DNA from: an uncultured Eubacteriales bacterium
GTDB lineage: Bacteria > Bacillota > Clostridia > Christensenellales > Christensenellaceae
Direction: 5' to 3'
Assembly (NCBI GenBank): GCA_900545085.1
Contig: UQXU01000037.1
Span: 1 to 16,537 of the forward strand
Length of the DNA stretch: 16,537 nt
Of the stretch, positions 6,126 through 14,924 are shown piece by piece. A program made the translations under genes and the position numbers. Numbering within the stretch: the stretch's first letter is position 1; each line of letters begins with the position of its first letter. The notes beneath the pieces were generated by a model. It was not told the DNA's origin. It saw nothing but the letters and a program-made list of their open reading frames with translations, and did not search any database.

Positions 6126-7349
6126 TTAACTCTTCATTAAGTGGAATGTACTTTCTACTACGCTAACAGCTTTTGCTTCATCATCTCTGTTTACACAGAA
6201 TGAAATCTTAGTCTCAGACGTTGTGACAATCTGAACTTCGACATTTTGTTCTGCCAGAGCTTTGAAGAGTTTAGCCGCTACGCCTCTCTGCTTTTCCATT
6301 CCCTCGCCCTCTATTGTAACTTTAGTGAGCTTTGTCATGGAATTTATGCTGAGCGGAATATCCATTTTTTGTAGTATAGCTGTTGCTTCAGCCAGATTTT
6401 TTTCTTCCATAGAAAAAGCCAAGTTAACTTTGCCGTCTATGGGAGGGCTTTGACTTATTATATCTACACTGATATGTGCATCAGATATTTTAGAGAATAT
6501 CTCAGCAACTATGGACATCTTATGAGGCAAAGAAACAAGCATTGCAATCGCCGTATCCGTCTCCACGAGAAGATTTGTGACCGTTCTGGATTCATTGACT
6601 ATATCGCGCATAGAATACAGACCTTTATCTTTGCATTGCATATATCTCAATGCACGTACCGCTCCATTACTGAAGATCTGTCTGCTTTGAGCTATGTGGT
6701 TGATCTCTACAACCTCATCCTCACCTATAAACATGACACTGTGTTCGCCACAGTACGTACCTCCGCGAACGGCATGTATGCCAATCTCAGTCTTTGTGCG
6801 CTTGCCGCAATGACCTTCTCTTCCGCATACATAAGTGTATTCATCATCAAATACGCTGTTTATACTGTCAGCAAGCGCAAGAGCAGTTCCCGAAGGTGAA
6901 TCTACCTTTCGATTATGATGCTTCTCGACTATCTCAATATCTACGCTTTTTCCTAAAAAGTTAGCCGCGCTAGCACAGAGCTGCATCTGAAGATTCACAC
7001 CAAGCGACATATTCGCGGCGAAGAATATTGGCACATATGCGGACATGTCTGCAATATGCTGCTTTTCCTCTTTAGAAAAACCGGTTGTAGCTATTATAAT
7101 GTACAGACCATTATTTTTAGCATATTCGAGATTTTTGGGCATGGCCTCCGGGCGCGAAAAGTCCACAATAGCGTCAGCCTGAATAGAAGAGCATTCATCT
7201 ATAGATTCAAAAACAGGGAAATCATTCTGAATTATATTAGGCATTGCGTCTACGCCTGCTACTACCTGCATATCCTCTGTCTTATTGACTGCGCTTGCAA
7301 CCAACTGACCCATTTTGCCGTTTGCACCGCAAACTATAACATTTATCAT
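6126..7349 (-). CDS. dapB: 4-hydroxy-tetrahydrodipicolinate reductase fused to a tandem ACT regulatory module
   Basis: DapB reduces 4-hydroxy-tetrahydrodipicolinate with NAD(P)H in the lysine/diaminopimelate pathway. Residues 1-252 are a complete enzyme: nucleotide-binding GANGKMG (8-14), substrate motif EKHHNRKVDSPSGTA (142-156) and the usual C-terminus GLYSMRDIV. Typical DapB stops near residue 250-270; this protein has 407. Residues of about 256-407 form two ACT domains. The second, with GVAAKLFKALAEQNVEVQIV and TTSETKIS, closely resembles the C-terminal regulatory region (beta subunit) of LysC-type aspartokinases. The first, with LPHKMSIVAEIF and ISVDII, corresponds to the preceding ACT repeat but lacks the usual proline-glycine turn. 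The frame is unbroken. GAGG lies eight bases before the ATG, 12 bp after the dapA stop. It is last in the asd-dapA-dapB operon. Allosteric control by lysine is inferred, not shown. Confidence 0.93.
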   Translation of the reverse strand: MINVIVCGANGKMGQLVASAVNKTEDMQVVAGVDAMPNIIQNDFPVFESIDECSSIQADAIVDFSRPEAMPKNLEYAKNNGLYIIIATTGFSKEEKQHIADMSAYVPIFFAANMSLGVNLQMQLCASAANFLGKSVDIEIVEKHHNRKVDSPSGTALALADSINSVFDDEYTYVCGREGHCGKRTKTEIGIHAVRGGTYCGEHSVMFIGEDEVVEINHIAQSRQIFSNGAVRALRYMQCKDKGLYSMRDIVNESRTVTNLLVETDTAIAMLVSLPHKMSIVAEIFSKISDAHISVDIISQSPPIDGKVNLAFSMEEKNLAEATAILQKMDIPLSINSMTKLTKVTIEGEGMEKQRGVAAKLFKALAEQNVEVQIVTTSETKISFCVNRDDEAKAVSVVESTFHLMKS

Positions 7350-7361
7350 ATACTGATCCTC

Positions 7362-8243
7362 TTATTTGCAAAGTCCATACGAAGCCATAATTTCCTTGAG
7401 CTTCGCTTCTGCAGCGGGATTCATATCGCATAGAGGCGCTCTGAGCTCGCCCATGTCGTAGCCCATCATTCTCAGAGCAGTTTTAACCGGGATCGGATTT
7501 ACATCCGAGAATAGCGCACTGACAAGTGGGTTAACGTCTTTCTGCATTTTTGCAGCTCCTGCTATATCCCCATTTAAAAATTTCTGACACATATCGTGTG
7601 TGAACTGAGGCATTACATTAGCAAGAACGGAAATAACACCCTGGCCTCCCATTGCCATAATCGGAACAACCTGATCGTCGTTTCCTGAGAATATATCCAA
7701 CTTGCCTTCGCATAAACGACTCATCTCTACAATTTGAGATATATTGCCGCTTGCTTCTTTCATACCCTGAATATTCGGATGATCGCCAAGCTTTGAAAGC
7801 GTCGCAGGTGTAACATTGACACCTGTTCTGCCCGGCACATTATAAACGATGATGGGCAAATCCGTCGTATCAGCAACTGCATAATAATGACGGATGAGAC
7901 CTTCCTGGCTGGCTTTGTTGTAGTAAGGCGTTACAATAAGCTGAGCATCCGCACCTACATTTTTAGCAAACTTTGCATTCTCAATTACATCTGCCGTGCA
8001 GTTCGCTCCTGTACCGGCAATTACGGGAATTTTGCCCGCCACGTGATCGACAGCAGTTTCTATAACCGTGTGTCTCTCTTCTTTAGTCATTGTTGACGGT
8101 TCTCCTGTTGTACCGCAAACGAGGATGGCGTCAGTTCCGTTATTAATATGAAAATCCAGCAGTTGCTTCAGCACTGGAATATTGATGCCGTTTGCATCAA
8201 AAGGTGTTGACAGCGCCACTGCGCTTCCCTGAAAAATTGCCAT
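7362..8243 (-). CDS. dapA: 4-hydroxy-tetrahydrodipicolinate synthase
   Basis: DapA condenses aspartate semialdehyde with pyruvate, the committed step to lysine and diaminopimelate. The 293-residue protein has the Schiff-base lysine K162 in GMKEASGN, Y134 in VYNVPGRTG, the threonine pair T45-T46 in CGTTGEPST, R139, and Y108 in VTPYYNKASQEG. All are the expected active-site residues of the class I aldolase barrel. AAGGAG is six bases before the ATG. It lies 25 bp after asd and 12 bp before dapB, so the three genes are co-transcribed. An N-acetylneuraminate-lyase paralogue is possible in principle but unlikely in this operon. Confidence 0.96.
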   Translation of the reverse strand: MAIFQGSAVALSTPFDANGINIPVLKQLLDFHINNGTDAILVCGTTGEPSTMTKEERHTVIETAVDHVAGKIPVIAGTGANCTADVIENAKFAKNVGADAQLIVTPYYNKASQEGLIRHYYAVADTTDLPIIVYNVPGRTGVNVTPATLSKLGDHPNIQGMKEASGNISQIVEMSRLCEGKLDIFSGNDDQVVPIMAMGGQGVISVLANVMPQFTHDMCQKFLNGDIAGAAKMQKDVNPLVSALFSDVNPIPVKTALRMMGYDMGELRAPLCDMNPAAEAKLKEIMASYGLCK

Positions 8244-8268
8244 ATTAAACTCCTTTCTACTTATCTAC

Positions 8269-9270
8269 TTACTTGAGTCCTCTCTTAATAATCTCTTGAG
8301 CGATCTGAACAGTATTTGTAGCAGCGCCCTTTCGAATATTATCAGCTACGCACCAAATGTTTACACCTGATTCAACAGAGAAGTCACGGCGGATTCTGCC
8401 GACGTATACTTCATCCGTATCTTCCGCTGTTATAGCCATCGGATATACATTATTTGCAACGTCATCCTGAACTATAATTCCCGGGGCATCAGCCAGAACC
8501 TTTTTAAGCTCATCAAGATCAAACGGCTTTTCAAACTCAATGTTTATAGACTCGCTGTGTCCGTGGAATACAGGCACACGAACAGTTGTAGCCGTAACCT
8601 TTATCTCATTATCGCCGAGAATTTTATGCGTCTCGTTGATCATCTTCATTTCTTCTTTTGTGTACCCGTTCTCTAAAAATACATCTATATGCGGCAGGCA
8701 GTTAGCGTATATCGGATGCGGGAATTTTTTCGGGGCTTCCCCTTTAGCTCCATTAGCAAGATCATCATAGCCCGCGACTCCTGCGCCGGAAACAGCTTGA
8801 TACGTAGAGTATACAATGCGTTTAATTTGATATTTATCATGCAGAGGTTTAAGAGCGACCACAGCCTGTATTGTGGAGCAATTAGGATTTGCAATAATGC
8901 CTTTGTTCCACTCTATATCCTGCGGATTAACCTCAGGGACAACAAGCGGAACCTCAGGATCCATTCTCCACGCACTGGAATTGTCTACAACAATTGCGCC
9001 TGCTTTAGCAGCTATAGGAGCAAATTTTTCGCTTGTGCTGCCGCCTGCACTAAAAAGTGCAATGTCGATGTCTTTGCCATCAAAGCATGTTTCTGTCAGC
9101 TCGAGTACAGTGTAGTCCTTTCCCATAAATTTTATAGTTTTTCCTGCACTTCGCTTAGACGCAAAGAGGTAATAATTCTCTACCGGAAGTTTCCTCTCTT
9201 CCAAAACCTGAAGAAATTTTCTTCCTACCATGCCCGTTGCGCCGACAACGGCGATATTGTACTTTTTCAT
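8269..9270 (-). CDS. asd: Aspartate-semialdehyde dehydrogenase
   Basis: Asd converts aspartyl phosphate to aspartate semialdehyde with NADPH, the branch-point substrate for lysine, threonine and methionine. The 333-residue protein has the N-terminal nucleotide loop GATGMVG (10-16), catalytic C131 in NPNCSTIQ, SGAGVAG near 161-167, substrate-binding R231 and the active-site histidine in FHGHSES (about 238). Length and motifs fit the Gram-positive form. GGAGG stands seven bases before the ATG. It is first in the asd-dapA-dapB operon, downstream of a lysine riboswitch and terminator, so its transcription should fall when lysine is plentiful. A palindromic element shared with clpP lies about 40 bp upstream of the start. 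Confidence 0.97.
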   Translation of the reverse strand: MKKYNIAVVGATGMVGRKFLQVLEERKLPVENYYLFASKRSAGKTIKFMGKDYTVLELTETCFDGKDIDIALFSAGGSTSEKFAPIAAKAGAIVVDNSSAWRMDPEVPLVVPEVNPQDIEWNKGIIANPNCSTIQAVVALKPLHDKYQIKRIVYSTYQAVSGAGVAGYDDLANGAKGEAPKKFPHPIYANCLPHIDVFLENGYTKEEMKMINETHKILGDNEIKVTATTVRVPVFHGHSESINIEFEKPFDLDELKKVLADAPGIIVQDDVANNVYPMAITAEDTDEVYVGRIRRDFSVESGVNIWCVADNIRKGAATNTVQIAQEIIKRGLK

Positions 9271-9307
9271 ACTTATTCCTCCATAACGATGAAAATTCTA
9301 ACTCAAT

Positions 9308-9339
9308 CCCGGATATTCCGGAGGTCGGTATATTGTCAA
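9308..9339 (-). promoter_or_regulatory. Palindromic element upstream of asd, copy 2 of 2
   Basis: Minus strand TTGACA (9334-9339), 12 bp, then CCGGAATATCCGGG (9308-9321). It matches the clpP upstream element at 13 of 14 palindrome positions and in spacing to TTGA. It lies between the riboswitch terminator and the asd start. No good -10 follows TTGACA at 17 bp, so an ordinary internal promoter is doubtful. Confidence 0.4.
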
Positions 9340-9352
9340 AAAATTAATATAC

Positions 9353-9376
9353 AAAAAAACGGCTGCACACGCGCCG
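9353..9376 (-). terminator. Riboswitch-linked intrinsic terminator
   Basis: On the minus strand CGGCGC, loop GTGT, then GC-A-GCCG form a six-pair stem with one bulged A, followed by seven T (9353-9359). It lies between the lysine aptamer and asd. GCAGC in its 3' arm could pair with GCTGC at the aptamer 3' end as an antiterminator. A further GGTTGA/TCAACC pairing (9381-9414) brackets the linker. Confidence 0.8.
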
Positions 9377-9407
9377 CAATGGTTGATATAAGAAAAAAAT
9401 CCCCAAA

Positions 9408-9595
9408 CTCAACCACCAGCAGCACTCCATCTCGCGCGAGATGACAGTTACAGGATTATTCACCCTGTACCCAGAAGTTGCAGTTGCGGAAACTGTAACC
9501 CTTCGGCGCACTCCCCTTTCACTTAGGTTGTGACCTCCGCTGCCTAGCCTAAGGTACTGATGAACGTGCGCGCCTCTAACCGAGGTATATCATTT
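9408..9595 (-). ncRNA. Lysine riboswitch (L-box) aptamer
   Basis: The leader of asd has the conserved L-box core: AGAGGCGCG at the 5' side, then TGAAAGGGGAGTGCGCCGAAG in two adjoining conserved blocks in the middle, and CTGTCA plus ATGGAGTGC at the 3' side. Visible helices are P2 (CTTAGG 9522-9527 with CCTAAG 9548-9553), P3 around CAGTT/AACTG, P4 (ACAGG with CCTGT, 9450-9468) and a perfect P5 (CATCTCG/CGAGATG, 9428-9443). A P1 with a few mismatches closes the ends. Lysine binding should favour the downstream terminator and reduce transcription of asd-dapA-dapB. Bounds are approximate. Confidence 0.92.
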
Positions 9596-9601
9596 AGGGT
9601 C

Positions 9602-9630
9602 ATTATATCACTATGCAATACTGTAGTCAA
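9602..9630 (-). promoter_or_regulatory. Sigma-A promoter of the asd-dapA-dapB operon
   Basis: TTGACT (9625-9630) and TATAAT (9602-9607) on the minus strand are spaced by exactly 17 bp. Transcription would start near 9595, just before the lysine riboswitch. The 9631-9690 stretch is AT-rich with nothing recognised. Confidence 0.85.
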
Positions 9631-9693
9631 GGATTTTATATCAAATTATCAGCAGTTAGCCGAATTATTTAAAAATTAAAAACCGACTTCATA

Positions 9694-9742
9694 AATAAAA
9701 AATAATCAGCGCTATACCAAGTTATTGTATGGCGCTGATTAT
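9694..9742 (-). terminator. Intrinsic terminator of purL
   Basis: ATAATCAGCGC (9702-9712) and GCGCTGATTAT (9732-9742) are perfect 11-bp arms. The stem extends by TATAC with GTATG including one wobble, giving about 16 pairs around a 9-base loop. A T-rich run follows in the minus direction. It begins 22 bp after the purL stop and insulates purL from the lysine operon. Confidence 0.88.
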
Positions 9743-9764
9743 CAAACTAAGTCCAACTCAAAAA

Positions 9765-12700
9765 CTATCTAAAGTATTCAACACCTGACTTAAAGAGCTT
9801 TTGATCCTTCTCTCCGGGAACATTCTTCATCAGCCCGGGTACAAAGCGTTCGCTATGCCCCATCTTTCCAAGAACTCTCCCGTCCGGCGACATAAGACCT
9901 TCTACAGCGGCCATGGAGCCGTTTGGATTAAATCTTATATCCATACTCGGGTTTCCGGAGAAATCTACATACTGTGTAGCAACCTGACCCGCAGCTATCA
10001 GAGACTCAAGCTCCTGTTCGCTGGCTACGAATCGTCCTTCTCCATGAGATACAGCAACAGTATGTACATCACCTGCATTCACACCCGAAAGCCACGGAGA
10101 ATTAGCAGACGTGATACGAGTGCGCACAAGGCAGGATACATGTCTGCCTATAGTATTGAACGTAAGCGTCGGGCTGTCGCTGCGCATCGGACGGATTTCA
10201 CCATAAGGTACGAGCCCGAGCTTTATCAAAGCCTGGAAGCCATTGCAAATACCCAACATCAAGCCGTCTCTGTTCTTTAAAAGATCCATAACTGCATCTG
10301 CAACCTTCGGATTACGGAATGTCGTCGCAATGAATTTTCCCGAACCGTCAGGTTCGTCGCCGCCTGAGAAGCCGCCGGGAATCATAACGATTTGCGCTTG
10401 CTTAATCAAGCGAACCAACTCGTCAATGCTCTGTTCTATGCTGCTTGCATTAAGGTTACGTATAATAAGAGTATCTGCTTTTGCACCTGCTTTCTCGAAA
10501 GCCGCCGCTGTATCATATTCACAGTTAGTACCCGGAAATACAGGGATGACTACACGCGGTTTTGCTATACGCAAATCAGGAGTAGCATAAGATACAGAAT
10601 GGAAGATCGGCGTATCTATAGTTCCGCTTTGTGCTGTTTTAGTCGGGAATACACGCTCGAGCGTGCCAGTGTACGCACTCTGCAATCTTGAAAATCCAAT
10701 GGATTCGCCGCCTTTGCAGACTACAGCATCATCAATGAGGGTTGCAATTAGCTGATACTCAGGCGGGAGCTCACTTTCAGGCAAGACTTCCAATAGCAGC
10801 GCGCCGTACCTCTTGCTTACAAGCTGGCTGAGAGATACGCTCTCTTCGAATTGAATACCTATTTCATTGCCAAACGCTTGTTTAACGGCTGCTGCTAAAA
10901 CACCTCCGCGCTCCACAGCGCACGCTGACACAATTTCGCCTCCCTGAATACGGCGATACACATCTTTGTATCTTTCTTTCAAAACGTCGAATACCGGAAG
11001 AGACAGCTCGTCACGCTCAATATCAAGCATGTATAGCTTATTTCCGGGGGTCTTGAGTTCAGGAGTTATTATCTGCTCCACTGTAGTCGGGCATACAGCA
11101 AAAGAACAAAGCGTAGGAGGAACTGACAAATCATTATATGAGCCCGACATAGAGTCTTTTCCACCTATCGCCGCAATCCCTAAACCGCGCTGAGCATACC
11201 ATGCACCCAAAACTGCGCTCATGGGTTTTCCCCATTTTTCCGCAGAAGTCAGTTTTTCAAAATATTCCTGGAGCGTCAGCCATGTATCTTCCAGTTTGCC
11301 GCCTGCCGCTGCAATTTTAGCCACAGAGCTGACTATAGAATATACAGCGCCATGAAGCGGACTTTGCTCCATGAGGTAAGGATCAAGACCAAAGCTCATT
11401 AATGTAGCCGCGTTTGTGTCCGCTCCGAGTACGGGAATTTTCGCCGCCATGGTCTGGACGGGCGAAAGCTGAGTTTTTCCGCCGAGAGGCATAGAAACCG
11501 TACCGGCGCCGATAGTAGAATCAAAACGCTCTGTCAAACCTTTCTGGCTGCAAACATTGAGATCAGAAAGTATAGAAAGCGCTGTTGAAGCCAAGCTTCC
11601 GTCCTCATATTCTCTGAAGAGATGCTTATACTCTCCATTTTTAACGACAACTTTCGCCTTTTGAGGTGCACCGTTGGTATCTAAGAAGCTTCTGTCTATA
11701 TCTACGATAAGCTTGTCGTTCCAATAGAAACGCATCTTTCCCGTGTCAGTCACTTTTGCAACAATAGTGGCTTCCAGGTTTTCCTCATCCGCAAGCTCAA
11801 GAACTTTCTGAGCGTCGTCCGCACTTACGACAACCGCCATTCTTTCCTGAGATTCAGATATAGCCAACTCTGTTCCGTCCAGACCTTCGTATTTTTTAGG
11901 TACTTTATTGAGATTTACATCTAAGCTGTCCGCCAGCTCACCGATAGCAACACAGACACCGCCCGCGCCGAAATCATTGCAGCGACGAACCAGCTTTGCA
12001 AAATCACCATTGCGGAAAAGTCTTTGCAGCTTACGCTCTGTAAGCGGATTACCCTTTTGAACCTCAGCTCCGCAATCCTCTATGGATTTATCATCGTGAG
12101 CCTTGCTGCTGCCGGTAGCACCGCCGCATCCGTCTCGTCCCGTTCTTCCTCCAATGAGCAGAATAACATCGCCCGGTTCAGGACGCAGCCTTATTACATT
12201 TTCACTCGGAGCAGCAGCTATGACTGCGCCTATCTCCATTCGTTTAGCTTTATACCCTTCGTGATAAAGCTCATGAACCAGACCTGTTGCCAAGCCAATC
12301 TGGTTTCCATAGGACGAATAGCCTGCGGCCGCCTGACGTGTCAGTTTGAGTTGAGGAAGCTTATGCTCAAGAGTATCTGATATATCCTCTCTAGGATCTG
12401 CGCAGCCTGTTACTCTCATAGCTTGATATACATAAGAACGACCGGACAACGGATCACGAATTGCTCCGCCCAAACACGTAGCCGCACCGCCGAAAGGCTC
12501 TATTTCAGTCGGGTGATTATGCGTTTCGTTTTTGAACATTATCAGATAATCCTGTTCGCCTTTGGAAGTCTGAATTTTATGCTTTATAGAGCAAGCATTT
12601 ATTTCTTCACTTTCGTCGAGGTTTTTGATTGTACCTCTCTTTTTAGCTTCCTTGACATACATAGTAGCCATGTCCATAAGGCAAACTGGTTTGTCTCTGT

Positions 12701-13496
12701 CGCCATATACAAACTTGCGGGCGTCAAGATAATCTTCATAAATTTCTTTTGTACGTGTACTTACAGGACCGTTTTCAAACTCAATATCCGTAAGCTTCGT
12801 CTGGAATGTCGTATGACGACAGTGATCGCTCCAGTACGTATCTATTACCTTCAGTTCTGTTATCGTAGGGTCGCGCTTTATGCTTGAGAAATAGTCCCGT
12901 GCGAATAATATATCCTCTCTGCTCATAGCGAATCCATTTGAGATTCTGTAATCATCCAAATCGTTTTCAGACATTTTTGTAAATCCTTCAACGATATCTA
13001 CTTCAGTAGGAATTCGCAGATTCATGGTTAAAGTATCAGGCTTGTCCATTGATGCTTCGCGTGAATCAACGGGATTTATTACGTATTTCTTTATTGCTTC
13101 AAGTTCCGACTCAGAAATGTCGCCGTGCAGAATATATACCTTAGCAGAGGCCACAGAAGGACGGCTCTCCATTGTCAGCAGCTGAATGCACTGAGCGGCA
13201 CTGTCTGCTCTCTGGTCATATTGCCCCGGAAGAAACTCAACAGCAAACGCCGTGTCTTTTTCTCCGAGCTCTAAATTTTCGTAAAAGACCGTATCTACTG
13301 CAGGTTCACAAAATACGTTCTCTACGCTTTTATTAAAATGCTCATCCGAAAGACCTTCGACATCGTAACGCAAGAGTATGCGCACGCCCGCAAGGCCACT
13401 CGGTCCTATACTGGATTTAAAATCCTCAAGCGCAGCGCTGGCTTCAATGTCAAATCCGCTTCTCTTTTCTACAAAAATTCTTTTAACATCAGACAT
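9765..13496 (-). CDS. purL: Phosphoribosylformylglycinamidine synthase, long single-chain form
   Basis: PurL converts FGAR, glutamine and ATP to FGAM in purine synthesis. At 1243 residues this is the fused large form, in which the PurS-like, synthetase and glutaminase parts are one chain. The N-terminal PurS-like domain spans about 30-145 (FLPGQYDQRADSA), and the linker has TYWSDHCRHTTF (220-231). The ATP site has FKNETHNHPTEIEPFGGA (321-338). The C-terminal glutaminase (about 995-1243) has VFPGTNCEYDTA, GGFSGGDEPDGSGKF, nucleophile C1084 in LGICNGFQ and H1214/E1216 in MGHSERF. AGAGGT lies about nine bases before the ATG. The gene begins 26 bp after aspartokinase, so the two are probably co-transcribed; no other purine genes are nearby. 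A strong terminator follows. Confidence 0.96.
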   Translation of the reverse strand: MSDVKRIFVEKRSGFDIEASAALEDFKSSIGPSGLAGVRILLRYDVEGLSDEHFNKSVENVFCEPAVDTVFYENLELGEKDTAFAVEFLPGQYDQRADSAAQCIQLLTMESRPSVASAKVYILHGDISESELEAIKKYVINPVDSREASMDKPDTLTMNLRIPTEVDIVEGFTKMSENDLDDYRISNGFAMSREDILFARDYFSSIKRDPTITELKVIDTYWSDHCRHTTFQTKLTDIEFENGPVSTRTKEIYEDYLDARKFVYGDRDKPVCLMDMATMYVKEAKKRGTIKNLDESEEINACSIKHKIQTSKGEQDYLIMFKNETHNHPTEIEPFGGAATCLGGAIRDPLSGRSYVYQAMRVTGCADPREDISDTLEHKLPQLKLTRQAAAGYSSYGNQIGLATGLVHELYHEGYKAKRMEIGAVIAAAPSENVIRLRPEPGDVILLIGGRTGRDGCGGATGSSKAHDDKSIEDCGAEVQKGNPLTERKLQRLFRNGDFAKLVRRCNDFGAGGVCVAIGELADSLDVNLNKVPKKYEGLDGTELAISESQERMAVVVSADDAQKVLELADEENLEATIVAKVTDTGKMRFYWNDKLIVDIDRSFLDTNGAPQKAKVVVKNGEYKHLFREYEDGSLASTALSILSDLNVCSQKGLTERFDSTIGAGTVSMPLGGKTQLSPVQTMAAKIPVLGADTNAATLMSFGLDPYLMEQSPLHGAVYSIVSSVAKIAAAGGKLEDTWLTLQEYFEKLTSAEKWGKPMSAVLGAWYAQRGLGIAAIGGKDSMSGSYNDLSVPPTLCSFAVCPTTVEQIITPELKTPGNKLYMLDIERDELSLPVFDVLKERYKDVYRRIQGGEIVSACAVERGGVLAAAVKQAFGNEIGIQFEESVSLSQLVSKRYGALLLEVLPESELPPEYQLIATLIDDAVVCKGGESIGFSRLQSAYTGTLERVFPTKTAQSGTIDTPIFHSVSYATPDLRIAKPRVVIPVFPGTNCEYDTAAAFEKAGAKADTLIIRNLNASSIEQSIDELVRLIKQAQIVMIPGGFSGGDEPDGSGKFIATTFRNPKVADAVMDLLKNRDGLMLGICNGFQALIKLGLVPYGEIRPMRSDSPTLTFNTIGRHVSCLVRTRITSANSPWLSGVNAGDVHTVAVSHGEGRFVASEQELESLIAAGQVATQYVDFSGNPSMDIRFNPNGSMAAVEGLMSPDGRVLGKMGHSERFVPGLMKNVPGEKDQKLFKSGVEYFR

Positions 13497-13522
13497 ATGA
13501 TTGATACCTCTTTTCTTGACGG

Positions 13523-14851
13523 CTATGCATCGAGCAGAAATTCGTCGTGAATTGCGATCAAAGCACGTTCGAAGTCGTCATTCTCTACGCCTATAATTAT
13601 GTTCATCTCATCTGAACCCTGGTCTATCATTCTTATGTTTATATTGGCCTTTGCCAAAGCTCCGAAAAGTTTCCCGGAGCATCCTACCGAGCGGCGCATA
13701 CCTCTGCCTACTGTCGCTATGAGAGCCATATTGCCGACTACCTCAATGCTATCGGGCGCCGAAACGCGTTTAATATCTTCTACAATATCATCAAGATTAC
13801 CTCTGAGCTTGGAATCTTCCAAAACTACAGAGAGAGTATCTATACTGGAAGGCATATGCTCAAAAGGCACACTGTATTTTTCTATACACGCCAGTATTTT
13901 GCGCCCAAAGCCCAATTCTGAGTTCATTCCATTTTTTTCAACAGTTATAACAGTAAAGTCCTTTTTCCCTGCTATACCCGTAATTATAGGGTCGGCGGAC
14001 GTATCTATGCCGTACATGCTGGGCAAAACCATTGTTCCCGGATTATCCGGTTCGTTAGTGTTTCTTACGTTTATCGGTATCTTTGCGCGATACACCGGGA
14101 AAATAGCGTCTTCGTGCAAGACGCTCGCTCCCATGTAAGCTAACTCGCGCAGCTCTTTGTATGTCACATAGTCTATCTTTTTCGCGTGCGGCACTACTCT
14201 GGGATCTGCCGTATAAAATCCGGAAACGTCCGTCCAATTCTCGTACTTATCAGCGCCTGCCGCCGCCGCTACGATAGCGCCCGTAACATCCGAACCTCCG
14301 CGAGAGAAAGTAACTACCTTTCCGTTTGCATCAGAACCGTAAAAACCCGGGATAACCGCGCGGTCCGTCTTCTTCAAACGCTCAGAGAGAATGGCAATTG
14401 TTTTCTCTTCGTCATACCTTCCTCTATTATCGAAAAAAATCACTTCCGCTGAATCTATAAACTCAATACCCAGATAGCTTGCTATCAGCATTCCGTTTAG
14501 GTATTCGCCTCTGCTGGCTGCGTATTCGCGGCTCTCTCCGTTTTTAAGGTCCTGATATACTTTGTCAATATGTGATTCAATATCAAAACTTAATTCTAGA
14601 CCCTTTTTAATGTCTACGTAGCGTTTTTTTATCTGCTCGAATACATCAGTTACATCTTCGCCTTCGGATACGCCTTTATGCAGCGCATACATCATGTCTG
14701 TAACCTTGCGATCGTCCTTAAAACGCTTCCCCGGCGCGGAGGGAACTACGTATTTTCTGCTGGGGTCCAGCTCTACTATTCTCTTGACTTTTTTTATCTG
14801 TTCGGCATCAGCAAGAGAACTTCCGCCGAATTTAGTGACTATTATTGCCAT
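13523..14851 (-). CDS. Aspartokinase with C-terminal ACT domains
   Basis: Aspartate kinase phosphorylates aspartate, the first step to lysine, threonine and methionine. From the ATG it has 442 residues. The N-terminal kinase signature is VTKFGGSSLADA (about 5-16); VTFSRGGSDVTGA (about 180-192) and NWTDVSGFYTADPRVV (about 205-220) are the aspartate and nucleotide-binding segments. Residues of about 295-442 are two ACT domains, the site of feedback inhibition in this family. The effector cannot be read from the sequence. It could be named lysC or thrA-type, so no symbol is assigned. The ATG at 14849-14851 is preferred, with AAGGAG ten bases upstream; a TTG two codons earlier is only four bases from it. 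It lies between the DUF1015 gene (73 bp upstream) and purL (26 bp downstream), outside the riboswitch operon. Confidence 0.93.
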   Translation of the reverse strand: MAIIVTKFGGSSLADAEQIKKVKRIVELDPSRKYVVPSAPGKRFKDDRKVTDMMYALHKGVSEGEDVTDVFEQIKKRYVDIKKGLELSFDIESHIDKVYQDLKNGESREYAASRGEYLNGMLIASYLGIEFIDSAEVIFFDNRGRYDEEKTIAILSERLKKTDRAVIPGFYGSDANGKVVTFSRGGSDVTGAIVAAAAGADKYENWTDVSGFYTADPRVVPHAKKIDYVTYKELRELAYMGASVLHEDAIFPVYRAKIPINVRNTNEPDNPGTMVLPSMYGIDTSADPIITGIAGKKDFTVITVEKNGMNSELGFGRKILACIEKYSVPFEHMPSSIDTLSVVLEDSKLRGNLDDIVEDIKRVSAPDSIEVVGNMALIATVGRGMRRSVGCSGKLFGALAKANINIRMIDQGSDEMNIIIGVENDDFERALIAIHDEFLLDA

Positions 14852-14924
14852 CTGCAATGTGCTCCTTGATAAATTGGTTTGCTTATTTCCTCATATTGTT
14901 TTAATGCAGTCCTTTTTTCACATT

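Noticed and set aside
9334..9339. TTGACA upstream of asd as the -35 of an internal promoter
   Set aside because: At 16-18 bp downstream only ATATCC or TATCCG are found, so no acceptable -10; treated instead as part of the shared palindromic element.
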